A DNA stretch of 64,000 bases. Source: Sphingomonas abaci. GTDB lineage: Bacteria; Pseudomonadota; Alphaproteobacteria; Sphingomonadales; Sphingomonadaceae. The notes beneath the pieces were generated by a model. It was not told the origin of the DNA and did no database searches. It saw nothing but the letters and a program-made list of their open reading frames with translations. Position numbers and translations under genes: made by a program. The DNA lies in the NCBI RefSeq assembly GCF_014199625.1, contig NZ_JACHNY010000006.1:124001-188000 (forward strand). Direction: 5' to 3'. Below are positions 17,382-26,300 of the stretch, piece after piece; the first letter of the stretch is position 1; every line of letters starts with the position of its first letter.

Positions 17382-18488
17382 CTATCCCAAGGCCCGACAA
17401 TCCGACACGGCGTGACTGTCCGTGCCGAAGCGCCAGATCGTGGTCTGGCGATAGAGCTGTCCCGGCCGCAGGATCGTGGTCGGGAAGCGCGGCTGGTTCG
17501 GCGAGTCCGAGACATGCTGAGACTCCAGCGCGACGCCGTCGCCGGGCTGATAGACGTGACCGCCCGGCCCCGAATCCTGCCCGTCGATATAGCCGCCGGT
17601 ATAGACCTGCATCGATGGTTCGGTCGTCTCCACCGTCAGCGTCCGCCCTGACACCGGATCGACCAGCCGCGCGACCGGCGCGAGCCGGCCCACCGGTTTG
17701 TCGAATAGCCAGCCATGATTATAGCCGCGCGCGGTCACCGGCGGCCGGGGATCGGCGAGCGCCGCGCCGATCGGGCGCGGGCAGCGGAAGTCTAGCGGCG
17801 TCCCGGCCACCGAGGCCAGCGCCCCGGTCGGAATGCCAGCCGGATCGGTGACGATCGCGCGCGTCGCCGCCAGTTGCAGCCACTGGCGATAGACGGAGCC
17901 GCTCGCCTCCCCCGCCAGGTTGAAATAGCTGTGATTGGTCAGGTTGAGCGCCGTCGGCCGGGTCGTTCGCGCGCGATAGTCGATATGGAGCGCATTGTCG
18001 GCCGCCAGTCGATAGGTGACGGTGACGGTCAGCCGTCCGGGGAAATGCTGGAAACCGTCTGGGCTGACCAGCGTGAAGGTCGCCGCCCGGCCATCGGCAG
18101 TTCGCGACACCTGCCAGTCGACCGTGTCGAAGCCTTGGGCACCGCCGCCATGCAGCGCATTGCGGCCGTCATTGGCGACGAGCGCCACCCGCTTGCCGTC
18201 GATGGTGAATTCCGCGCCCGCGATCCGGCCGGCATAGCGGCCGATCGTCGCGCCGAACCCGTTCTTCCGGACCTTGGCGCGATAGTCGGCGGCGCGGGGA
18301 TAGCCGAGCACGACATTCGCCATCCGCCCCTGCCGGTCGGGGGCCTCGATCGCCATGACGATCGCACCCTGGCGGAGCAGGCGCACGGTCATGCCGTTCG
18401 CGTTGCGGAGCGTAACGATGTCGCCGGCGGGCGGAGACGCCGGGGCCGGCGTGGAAACGGCAGCGGCCAGGATCAGGAGGTTATGCAC
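17382..18488 (-). CDS. galM: Aldose 1-epimerase (GalM-like)
   Basis: This 368-residue protein is a galactose mutarotase-fold enzyme. It has the catalytic His in NLTNHSYFNLAG and the catalytic Glu in GVALESQHVSDSPN, plus GRYAGRI and NALHGG of the family. The first 22 residues (MHNLLILAAAVSTPAPASPPAG) look like a cleavable signal, so it may act in the periplasm. It interconverts alpha and beta anomers of aldoses. It lies 55 bases downstream of a TonB-dependent receptor gene on the same strand and may be part of a carbohydrate-uptake locus with that receptor and the GH84 glycosidase. Confidence 0.9.
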   Translation of the reverse strand: MHNLLILAAAVSTPAPASPPAGDIVTLRNANGMTVRLLRQGAIVMAIEAPDRQGRMANVVLGYPRAADYRAKVRKNGFGATIGRYAGRIAGAEFTIDGKRVALVANDGRNALHGGGAQGFDTVDWQVSRTADGRAATFTLVSPDGFQHFPGRLTVTVTYRLAADNALHIDYRARTTRPTALNLTNHSYFNLAGEASGSVYRQWLQLAATRAIVTDPAGIPTGALASVAGTPLDFRCPRPIGAALADPRPPVTARGYNHGWLFDKPVGRLAPVARLVDPVSGRTLTVETTEPSMQVYTGGYIDGQDSGPGGHVYQPGDGVALESQHVSDSPNQPRFPTTILRPGQLYRQTTIWRFGTDSHAVSDCRALG

Positions 18489-18543
18489 CCCCCGATCCTA
18501 GCCCGCCCGCCCCGCCCTTGCGAGCGTGTTCAGACCAGACCGA

Positions 18544-21500
18544 TCAGAAGTTGATCGTCGTGCCGATCGCGATGTTGCGGCCCAGCGAATCGTAGCGCTG
18601 GGGGATGGTGTTGCTGCGCGCCAGGCTGATATTGTACGAATCCGGCACGATCGGCGGCGTCTTGTCGAACAGGTTGTTCGCGATCAGGCGCAGCGAGAAC
18701 TGCTTGGCGATCGCGAAGTTGAGCGCCAGGTCGAAATAGCTGGTCGGCGCGATGCGGTAGAAGCTGGTCCGAACCCGGTCCGGGGTGCCGCCGATCGCCG
18801 CGTCGCCCGAATTGTCGGCATTGGTCAGCGACCCGATATAGCGCCAGTTGAACGACGCGCTGAACCCCTTGTCGGCGGTCGTGTACGTCGTGCGCAGGCC
18901 GTGGCTCCACTTGGGGATGAGCTGGCCGCAGCCATTGCCGTAATAGCCCGCGCAGTTGCGCTGCGGCTGCACCGGCGAGTCCTGCCCGCCGATGAAGTCG
19001 GTGATGGAGCCGTTGAAGCCCAGGTCGATCCGCCCGGCCGCCTCCAGGTTCAGTGCGTATTGCGCCTGGAAGTCCCAGCCGCGCGCGATCGAGGTGTAGT
19101 AGTTGGTCGTGCCCTGGCGGATGAAGCCGGTGGTCGGGTTGGCGCCCGCGTTCGAATAGAGCGTCCCGGTGCCTGGATTGCGGACCAGCCCCTGACAGAA
19201 GAACTCGTCACCGTTCGAGCGGAGGCAGCCATCGGTGTAGTAGCTATAGTCGTTATAGCCGAGCGAGTTGTCGATCTTGATCCGGTACCGGTCGACCGAG
19301 AAGATCAGGCCGCGCACGAAGCGGGGCTTCACCACCAGGCCATAGGTCTGGGTATAGGCGGTCTCCGGATCGGCGACGAAGCCGCCCGAGCGGACCGTGC
19401 AGCCGGTCGCCCCGGTCGCCGCATCGCCCGGACAGATCAGCGACGGGCTGCCATAGAGCGAGTCCGCCAGCCCCGTGGCCCGGCACACCTCGCGCGAGGC
19501 GATCGGCGCACCGTAGGTCACGCCGCCGTTCGGATTGGTCGTGACGGTGGGGGCGCAGAAGTCGTTGAACGTGCCGCTGCCACCGCGCGCGAACTCGATA
19601 TTGGTGGCCTGGCGGATCTCGATCACGGTCGGCGCGCGCTGCGCCTTGTTGAACGAGGCGCGGAAGGTCAGATCGGGGATCGGCGCATAGACGCCCTCCG
19701 CCTTCCAGGTGTTGAACGACTTCGGGTTGCTGCTGTATTTCGAGACGCGATAACCGCCATTGGCCTGGAGCAGCTCGACGAACGGCTTGTGCTCGACCAG
19801 CGGCACCTGCACCTCGACGTTCGCTTCCCAGACATCCTGGCTGAGGTTGGTGTCGCTGCCGCCCAGCGCCGCGCGATAGGCGCTGTCGGCGAAGGATTGG
19901 AGCGTGTCCTTGCGATATTCGGTGCCGAGTGCGATCGCCACGCCCTGCTCGGCGAAGGGGGAAGTGATGCCGTACTTGCCCAGGTCGCCACTGACATTGG
20001 CCAGCACGTCGTACAGCGTGCCGCGCGTCGCCGAGGTGCCGGTGCCGAACAGATAGTTGATGAGCGCGGGGTCGGTGTTGCCGGCGCTGAACGCGTCGAA
20101 GGGGACGCAGGCCGGATCGCTCGTCGTCGCGCAGGTCGGCGCGGCGCGGGTGCCGCCGACGTTGATCGCGTTCTGCAGGCGGCCGGGAATGCCGAAGCTG
20201 GGCGTATAGTCCTGACGGTTGCGCGCATAGACGCCACCGACATCATAGGTCCAGGCGTCGCCCACCTTGCCGCGCACGCCAGCGGTCAGGCGGACGCCGG
20301 TGTTGAGAAAGCGGTCGGGCCGGTCCGAGTTCTCGCCCAGGCGATAGCGCAGGTCGATCGGCGCCAGCGCCGCGGTGCCGGCCGCCGCGCCGCAGATCGC
20401 GGTGGCCTGGCTCGCCGACAGGAAGGGGTTGTTGCAGTTGACCTGCACCGTCCCGCCCGCGATCGTCGGATAGTTGTTGTACGACTTGTCGCGGAACCAG
20501 ATGCCCGAGCCATAGATTTCGGCCTCCGGCGCGAGCTTCAGCGTGACGAAGCCGCCGGCATTCACCCGCTCGGACGGCCGCTGATAGGCATAGCCGCTGA
20601 AATAGTTGGAGGCATTGCCCGCGCCCGCGCCAAACGGCACGAAGTTGCGCGAGCCGTCCGGATTGTTGACGTACTGCGCGCCCTGATTGGCCCCGCTCTG
20701 CGGCGTGATGAGGCCGCTGGTCGAGCTGCTCGGCGTCAGGCCGCAGGACAGCGGTCCGTTGCGTTGCAACTGGGTCAGGTAGCAGCCCGAATTCGACCGG
20801 TCGGTCAGCCCGACCTCCTCGGTCTTGCGATAGTTGACGAAGCCGTTGACGCTGAGCGCGCCGTCGAACAATTTCTTGCCGGCAGTCAGCGTGATGTCGG
20901 CGCGGCCGCCATCATTGGTCCAGCCACGCTGGCTGCCGAAGCCGGCGGCACGCGCCAGCGGCGACACGATCGTGTCCTTGTTGTCGTGATTGTAGAAATT
21001 GTAGTTGGCGTCGAGCTGGAGCCCTTCGAAATCCTTGCGCAGGACGAAGTTGACCACGCCAGCGATCGCGTCCGAGCCGTAGACCGACGAGGCGCCGCCG
21101 GTCAGCACGTCGACCCGCTCGAGGAGCGAGGTCGGGATGATGCCGACGTCCTGGCCGTTCTGCGTGCCCAGCCGCTTGCCGTCGATCAGCACCAGCGTGC
21201 GCTCGAAGCCAAGGCTGCGCAGCTTGATGCGCTGGCGGCCATCGGAATCGTTATAGGTCTGCTGGTTGTCGGGCGCGATCTGCGGCAGGCGGTTCAGCAC
21301 GTCCTCGACATTGACCGCCGCCTGCGCCTGGATGTCCTGCCGCGTGACCGAGGTGATCGGCGCCGCGGAGGTGACGTTGGGGCGGTTGATGCGCGTGCCC
21401 GTCACCACGATGTCGCCGCCGGGGCTGGCGCCCGGCTGGCCCGCGATCGCCGCGGCGCGCTGTTCGGACGCGACCTCGGCCTGTGCGGTAGGATCAGCGG

Positions 21501-21639
21501 CGACGGACGGATCGGCCTGGGCCGGCGCGGCGGTGGCGGAGTTCTGCATCGCCGGCATGTCCTGCGCGGCGGCCGGCACGGCGAGGACGCCCAGCGCACC
21601 GAGCAGTGCGATACGCGATACCGAGTGAACGAGCATCAT
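18544..21639 (-). CDS. TonB-dependent outer-membrane receptor
   Basis: This 1031-residue protein has a signal peptide (ending VLAVPAAAQ), a TonB-box-like DIVVTGTRI near residue 75, a plug domain with NVEDVLNRLPQ, LVLIDGKRL and GSDAIAGVVNFVL, and a long beta-barrel ending in the aromatic strand RYDSLGRNIAIGTTINF. The barrel is rich in Cys-containing extracellular loops. Such receptors import large or rare substrates. I start at the ATG at 21639, preceded by AGAGGGG. The GH84 glycosidase upstream and aldose epimerase downstream suggest an amino-sugar-containing glycan as substrate; a motif upstream is shared with the GH84 gene. Confidence 0.93.
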   Translation of the reverse strand: MMLVHSVSRIALLGALGVLAVPAAAQDMPAMQNSATAAPAQADPSVAADPTAQAEVASEQRAAAIAGQPGASPGGDIVVTGTRINRPNVTSAAPITSVTRQDIQAQAAVNVEDVLNRLPQIAPDNQQTYNDSDGRQRIKLRSLGFERTLVLIDGKRLGTQNGQDVGIIPTSLLERVDVLTGGASSVYGSDAIAGVVNFVLRKDFEGLQLDANYNFYNHDNKDTIVSPLARAAGFGSQRGWTNDGGRADITLTAGKKLFDGALSVNGFVNYRKTEEVGLTDRSNSGCYLTQLQRNGPLSCGLTPSSSTSGLITPQSGANQGAQYVNNPDGSRNFVPFGAGAGNASNYFSGYAYQRPSERVNAGGFVTLKLAPEAEIYGSGIWFRDKSYNNYPTIAGGTVQVNCNNPFLSASQATAICGAAAGTAALAPIDLRYRLGENSDRPDRFLNTGVRLTAGVRGKVGDAWTYDVGGVYARNRQDYTPSFGIPGRLQNAINVGGTRAAPTCATTSDPACVPFDAFSAGNTDPALINYLFGTGTSATRGTLYDVLANVSGDLGKYGITSPFAEQGVAIALGTEYRKDTLQSFADSAYRAALGGSDTNLSQDVWEANVEVQVPLVEHKPFVELLQANGGYRVSKYSSNPKSFNTWKAEGVYAPIPDLTFRASFNKAQRAPTVIEIRQATNIEFARGGSGTFNDFCAPTVTTNPNGGVTYGAPIASREVCRATGLADSLYGSPSLICPGDAATGATGCTVRSGGFVADPETAYTQTYGLVVKPRFVRGLIFSVDRYRIKIDNSLGYNDYSYYTDGCLRSNGDEFFCQGLVRNPGTGTLYSNAGANPTTGFIRQGTTNYYTSIARGWDFQAQYALNLEAAGRIDLGFNGSITDFIGGQDSPVQPQRNCAGYYGNGCGQLIPKWSHGLRTTYTTADKGFSASFNWRYIGSLTNADNSGDAAIGGTPDRVRTSFYRIAPTSYFDLALNFAIAKQFSLRLIANNLFDKTPPIVPDSYNISLARSNTIPQRYDSLGRNIAIGTTINF

Positions 21640-21681
21640 GTTCCCCTCTTCTCCCGGCGTGTCGGTCCGCCGGTCAAGCCA

Positions 21682-21699
21682 TAGGACCAATATGTCCTA
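21682..21699. promoter_or_regulatory. Inverted repeat upstream of TonB receptor gene
   Basis: TAGGAC and GTCCTA form a perfect 6+6 inverted repeat around CAATAT, 43-60 bases upstream of the receptor ATG. The 11-base string ATAGGACCAAT that begins at 21681 recurs upstream of the GH84 gene. It is a plausible operator for a shared regulator; the TTGGTCC half-site is reminiscent of GntR/HutC-type sites, but that is inference. Confidence 0.45.
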
Positions 21700-21805
21700 A
21701 TTGCTGACCGGGTTAATACCTAAGTATCCACCACGCAACGACTTTTGTGGCGAGTCTGTGAAATACCTTTTCAGTACCAACAGGAGGACAGGATAGGCTG
21801 GACCA

Positions 21806-23755
21806 TCAGTGACCGTGGGCAACCAGGCCGGGCGCGTCGGCGACGAACCGGTCGAGCACGCCGTCCGCGATCCGGATCGGACCGTCGAACCGAGTCGCGC
21901 CGGGAATGGACTGGACCGCCGCCGCCTCGGCTGCCAGCCGCCGGGCCTCGGCGAAATAGCCGGTCGCGGCAGCGCTACCCTGTTCAGCCGCCGACAGCCC
22001 GGCAGCGCTCAGCCGCAGCGTCCGCCCCCAAAGGCGCATCGCCTCGAGCCAGGGCGCGGACTGCGCGGCGAAGGCCGGATCGCCGACGCCCGAGCGGATG
22101 ATGTCGGGCGCATCCGTCAATTCGTCCGCCACCCTCGCCAGCATGGCCAGCGCCGAGCGGCGTTCCGCCGCGTCGCCATGCGCCAGCGCATCGCGCACCG
22201 CGTCCAGTTCCGCCTTCAGCCGCGGCGCCTGGGGCTGCCATGGCTGGCTGCCGAACGTCGGGGCCATATGCTGCGTGTCGAAGAAGCGTAGCAGCGCCTC
22301 AGTCGCGCGTTCGTCGTTTCCGGCAAGCGCGCGCGCGGCGGCCAGCCAGATGCGGTCCGGATCATAGCCGCGATCGTTCCAGGCGAAGGCCGCCACACCC
22401 GTCACCGCGACCCGGCTGGGGGCCTCCTGGTTCATCGGGTTGGACAGGATGCCGCTCAACTCGCCCGATAGCCCCGCCTCGCGCCGGGCATAGGGGGCGA
22501 GCAGCAGCCGACCGGTCGTCTGGGCGTAGTCGTTGACGGGATAATTGTCCCACAACAACGTCTTGCGCCCGAACGCCTTGGTCGCAGCCTTGGCGTCCGG
22601 GATCGAGATGGCTGGCGGCACGACATCCGTGCCCGTCCATTGCACGACGACGCGCGGGTCGAGATTCGCACGCAGCGCCGCCTTGTAGGGCGTCTCCTTG
22701 GCATCGTAATATTCGGTCGGGACCATGATCAGTGGCCGCGCCGACGGATCGCGCGCCGCCAGGTTCGCCTGCACGGCATTCAGGAAGCGCGACTGCGCCA
22801 CTCCCGCCGCCTGTGCGCCCGAAGGTCCGAAGGCCGCCTTGTCCGCGTCGCAATTCCACTTGGTATATTCGATGTCGTCGAGCGCGACATAGAAGCTGTG
22901 GACGCCGATGCCGCGCAAGGCATCGAACTTCCGCTCCAGCGCCTGGATGTCGGCCGGACTGGAGAAGCAGACGGTCGGCCCCGGCGACAGGGCATAGACG
23001 AAATCGACATGGTCGGCGCGCGCCCGCGCTGCCAGCGTGCCCAACTCGGCCAGCGTCGTGGCCGGATAGGGCTCGCGCCACCGCGCCCGGGCATAGGGGT
23101 CGTCCTTGGGACTGTAGACATAGGTGTTCGCCTTGACCGTGGCGAGGAAATCGAGATGCCGGACCCGGTCGTCATGCGTCCAGGGCTTGCCGTAGAAACC
23201 CTCGATCGTCCCGCGGATCGGCATCGCGGGATGATCGCCGATGGTCAGCGCCGGGATCGTTCCCGTCCGCGCGAGCTGGCGAAAGGTCTGCACGGCATGG
23301 AACAGCCCATCCGCGTCATGCCCGGCCAGCACGACCGTGCCGGCCGTGCCGGCCGTGCCGGTCGCCCGGACGGCAATCGCGTAACCCTCGGCATGATCGT
23401 CCGATGCCGCCCGCGCCCGCGCCAGCGCGTCGCGCACCACGGCGCTGTCGTCGCGGCCGAGCACGATGATGGTGCTCCCAGGCGTCACGGGTGGACGCTT
23501 CGCCTCCGCGATGGTGCTCACGCCGGCGTCGCTCAGGACCTGGCGGACCAGGGCGACGGTCCCCGGCTCGGTGCCGGGCGCCACGACCAGCGTCACCGAC
23601 GGGCCGAGCGCGACCTGGCCGCGCGCCAGGTCGAGGGCGACCGGCTCCGGAAACAGGGCCGGGCGAGCGACCATCTCCGCGCCGGCCGTGACCGCCGGCG
23701 AAAGGACGGTCGCCATGCCCAGGCCCAGCGCCCGCAATTTCCAGCCCTGTCGCAT
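21806..23755 (-). CDS. GH84-type beta-N-acetylglucosaminidase
   Basis: The 649-residue product has a signal peptide (about residues 1-26), an N-terminal alpha/beta domain (GH20b-like), and a TIM-barrel with RGTIEGFYGKPW, YSPKDDPYAR and the adjacent aspartates in YVALDDIEY. The DD pair in that position is the catalytic signature of family GH84 (O-GlcNAcase/hyaluronidase-like), which uses substrate-assisted catalysis to release N-acetylglucosamine. A helical C-terminal domain follows. The start at 23755 has GGGGAGG seven bases upstream. It lies upstream of the TonB receptor gene on the same strand, with a 166-base gap, and shares a motif with it. Confidence 0.92.
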   Translation of the reverse strand: MRQGWKLRALGLGMATVLSPAVTAGAEMVARPALFPEPVALDLARGQVALGPSVTLVVAPGTEPGTVALVRQVLSDAGVSTIAEAKRPPVTPGSTIIVLGRDDSAVVRDALARARAASDDHAEGYAIAVRATGTAGTAGTVVLAGHDADGLFHAVQTFRQLARTGTIPALTIGDHPAMPIRGTIEGFYGKPWTHDDRVRHLDFLATVKANTYVYSPKDDPYARARWREPYPATTLAELGTLAARARADHVDFVYALSPGPTVCFSSPADIQALERKFDALRGIGVHSFYVALDDIEYTKWNCDADKAAFGPSGAQAAGVAQSRFLNAVQANLAARDPSARPLIMVPTEYYDAKETPYKAALRANLDPRVVVQWTGTDVVPPAISIPDAKAATKAFGRKTLLWDNYPVNDYAQTTGRLLLAPYARREAGLSGELSGILSNPMNQEAPSRVAVTGVAAFAWNDRGYDPDRIWLAAARALAGNDERATEALLRFFDTQHMAPTFGSQPWQPQAPRLKAELDAVRDALAHGDAAERRSALAMLARVADELTDAPDIIRSGVGDPAFAAQSAPWLEAMRLWGRTLRLSAAGLSAAEQGSAAATGYFAEARRLAAEAAAVQSIPGATRFDGPIRIADGVLDRFVADAPGLVAHGH

Positions 23756-23769
23756 CGCTCGACCTCCCC

Positions 23770-23788
23770 GGTCCTTAATTGGTCCTAT
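23770..23788. promoter_or_regulatory. Repeat motif upstream of GH84 gene
   Basis: GGTCCT occurs twice, 11 bases apart, as GGTCCTTAATTGGTCCTAT. The reverse strand of 23778-23788 reads ATAGGACCAAT, identical over 11 bases to the motif upstream of the TonB receptor gene. It begins 15 bases before the GH84 ATG, a good place for a repressor site. Confidence 0.45.
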
Positions 23789-23858
23789 CGATGGAGGGCT
23801 AAGGCATTGCAGGGGGTATGACAAGCTTCCTGCCGGAACGGGCCGGTCTGGGCGCTGG

Positions 23859-26300
23859 TCAGATGGCGGGCAAGCCCTGGTCCGCCACGCCCCAGCCGTC
23901 CAGCGCCGGCCCTTGCGCCCGCGCGATCAGCGTGGCGGCATCCGCGATGCTCCACGGGGCGGCGGTATCGATGGCGCGCAACTCGGTCCAGGACACGGGC
24001 GCGGCGACCGGCGCGCCGGACCGCGCGCGGGCGGAATAGGGCATCACCGCCGTGCTGCCGCGCTGGTTGCGCAGCCAGTCGATGAAAATCCGGCCGGCGC
24101 GCCGCGACTTGCTCATGGTCGCGACGAACCGGTCCGGCTCCATCGTCGCCAGCGCGCGGGCGAAGCGTTCGGCGAAATGTTTGACGGTCGCCCAGTCCGC
24201 GTCCGGCCGCAGCGGCACCACGACATGCACCCCCTTGCCCCCCGACAGCAGCGGAAAGCTGGTCAGCCCCAGTTCCGCCAGTTGTTCCTTCAGATGTTCG
24301 GCCGCCTTGCGGGTGTCCGCGAAGGCGAGGCCCTCGTCCGGGTCCAGGTCGAACACCATGCGGTCGGGCCTCTCGATCGCGGCGACCGACGATCCCCAGC
24401 CGTGAAACTCGATTCCCCCCATCTGCACGCACGCGACCAGCCCGTCCGCATCGTCGACATAGAGGTAATCGTCGCTCACCCCCGCCTTGTCCCGGATCGC
24501 CACGCGGTGGACATGTTCGCCAAAGCTGCCGGCATCGTGTTTCTGGAAGAAGCAGCGCCGCCCCCGGCCCTGCGGACAGCGAACCAGGCTGACGGGGCGG
24601 TTGCCGGCGAAGGGCAGCATCAGCGGCGCAAGGGTGGCATAATAATCGGCCAGGTCGCCCTTGGTCCGGTCGCTGTCGGGGAAGATCGGCCGGCTGCGAT
24701 GCGTAACGTTCACGCTCACGGCGCCGGCCGGCGCGGCCGGCGCGGCCGCGGGCGCGGCATCGGCCAGCCCAAGGAAGCTGGCATGGCGCAGCAGCCCGTC
24801 CGGCGTCGCCTCCGCATAGGCGACCTCCACCGAGAGGCTGGGGGTAACCCAATGCGCGTCGCGGACCATGGCGCGCGGCGCCGCGACGGTCGGCGTCGTC
24901 CGCGCCAGCCGGTCCAGCGTCGCCCGAACCGCCTCCATCGTCGATGCATCGAAACCGGTGCCGACCTTGCCGGCATAGACGAGACCGTCCGCCCCCTCCT
25001 GCCCCAGCAGCAGCGAGCGGAAGCCGCGCCGCTTGTCCGATGCCAGCCAGCCGACGACCCGAAACCGGCCCCGCTGGATGCATTTCACCTTGATCCACGC
25101 GCGCGTCCGGCCCGAGCGGTAGGGCGCGTCGGCGCGTTTGGAGACCACGCCCTCCAGCCCGTCGCGGCACATCTGCTCCAGCAACGCCTCGCCCTGCCCG
25201 ACGACATGTTCGGAGAAGCGGATCGCATCCGGCCCCTGATCCAACACGGCGCGAAGGCGCGCCTTGCGGTCCAGCGTCGGCCGCTCGGTCAAGTCCTCAC
25301 CGTCCTGCTCGATCAGGTCGAACGCCATCAGCGCCATGTCGCCACCGTCCGCGATCGCGGTCTTGAGCGTGGAGAAGTCAGGCCGGCCGTCGCGGAACGC
25401 CACCACCTCGCCATCGATCAGCACGCTGCCGGGCAAGGCCGCCGCCGCCCGGGCGATGGCCGGGAAGCGGTCCGTCCAGTCCAGGCCCGTGCGCGTGAAG
25501 ACCCTGGCCTTGCCGCCACCGGTCGAGACCAGCACGCGGTAGCCGTCGAACTTGATCTCGTGCAGCCAGCCCCCGCCGCTCGGCACGACGTCCTGCAAGG
25601 TGCAGAGCTGCGGCGCGTGGAAGTCGGGCATCGCGCCACTGCGCCGCCGGGTGGGGGCGGCGTTGCGCTTCGCCGGCGCGGCACGGGTCGGACCAGGCTT
25701 TCCCTCGGCGATCTCGGCCATGGTCCGGCCGGTCGCGACGCTGGTCAGCGCCTGTTCGACCAGCGCGTCGGTCGCGCCCGCCGAGTCGTCGCGAACCTTG
25801 CGCAGCAGCCAGTTCTCGCGCGACTCGCGACCTCGGGGCTTCAGGCGGATCAGCATCCACTCGCCGCGCATTCGCTCGCCGTCGAGCCGGAAATGGAGAT
25901 GCCCCTGCTCCAGGTCGGCCGCCGACTTGCCCGCAACCGGCGACCACGTCCCCCGGTCCCATAGCATCACCGTGCCGCCGCCATATTCGCCCTTCGGGAT
26001 GACGCCCTCAAACGTCGCATAGGAGAGCGGATGGTCCTCGGTCCGCACCGCCAGCCGCTTCTCGTCCGGGTCGAGGCTGGGGCCCCGCGTCACCGCCCAG
26101 CTCTTCAGCACGCCGTCCACCTCCAGCCGGAGATCCCAGTGGAGGCGCGTGGCGTCATGCTTCTGGACCAGAAAGCGGTCGGCCCGGCCCGCCCCCGGCG
26201 TTCCGGCCGGCTCCGGCGTGCGCGTGAAATCGCGTTTGGCGTTGTAGGTCGCCAGCGGATCGCCATCGGGCGCGCCCTTGCGACGGCGCCGGTCAGGCAC
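23859..26300 (-). CDS. ligD: Bacterial NHEJ ligase LigD (PE-LIG-POL)
   Basis: This 813-residue multidomain enzyme acts with Ku in non-homologous end joining. Order: an N-terminal 3'-phosphoesterase domain (HDATRLHWDLRLE at about 48-60, then VIPKGEYGGGTV), an ATP-dependent ligase domain with nucleophile Lys250 in EIKFDGYR, and a C-terminal primase-like polymerase domain with LVRCPQGRGRRCFFQKH and DLDPDEGL. This is the order of Pseudomonas LigD. Its ATG overlaps the end of ku by eight bases, so Ku and LigD are translationally linked. Confidence 0.96.
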   Translation of the reverse strand: MPDRRRRKGAPDGDPLATYNAKRDFTRTPEPAGTPGAGRADRFLVQKHDATRLHWDLRLEVDGVLKSWAVTRGPSLDPDEKRLAVRTEDHPLSYATFEGVIPKGEYGGGTVMLWDRGTWSPVAGKSAADLEQGHLHFRLDGERMRGEWMLIRLKPRGRESRENWLLRKVRDDSAGATDALVEQALTSVATGRTMAEIAEGKPGPTRAAPAKRNAAPTRRRSGAMPDFHAPQLCTLQDVVPSGGGWLHEIKFDGYRVLVSTGGGKARVFTRTGLDWTDRFPAIARAAAALPGSVLIDGEVVAFRDGRPDFSTLKTAIADGGDMALMAFDLIEQDGEDLTERPTLDRKARLRAVLDQGPDAIRFSEHVVGQGEALLEQMCRDGLEGVVSKRADAPYRSGRTRAWIKVKCIQRGRFRVVGWLASDKRRGFRSLLLGQEGADGLVYAGKVGTGFDASTMEAVRATLDRLARTTPTVAAPRAMVRDAHWVTPSLSVEVAYAEATPDGLLRHASFLGLADAAPAAAPAAPAGAVSVNVTHRSRPIFPDSDRTKGDLADYYATLAPLMLPFAGNRPVSLVRCPQGRGRRCFFQKHDAGSFGEHVHRVAIRDKAGVSDDYLYVDDADGLVACVQMGGIEFHGWGSSVAAIERPDRMVFDLDPDEGLAFADTRKAAEHLKEQLAELGLTSFPLLSGGKGVHVVVPLRPDADWATVKHFAERFARALATMEPDRFVATMSKSRRAGRIFIDWLRNQRGSTAVMPYSARARSGAPVAAPVSWTELRAIDTAAPWSIADAATLIARAQGPALDGWGVADQGLPAI

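Noticed and set aside
17036..17515. Open frame antisense to tRNA-Cys containing GATGNRTRVQGFAVLCV
   Set aside because: It is a well-known spurious translation of the antisense strand of a tRNA gene; the tRNA itself is convincing.
18526..21684. Plus-strand 1052-residue open frame opposite the TonB receptor
   Set aside because: Arg/Ala-rich shadow frame of high-GC coding DNA; the minus strand has clear receptor motifs.
23466..25964. Plus-strand 832-residue open frame
   Set aside because: Antisense to the GH84 and ligD genes, which carry recognisable domains.
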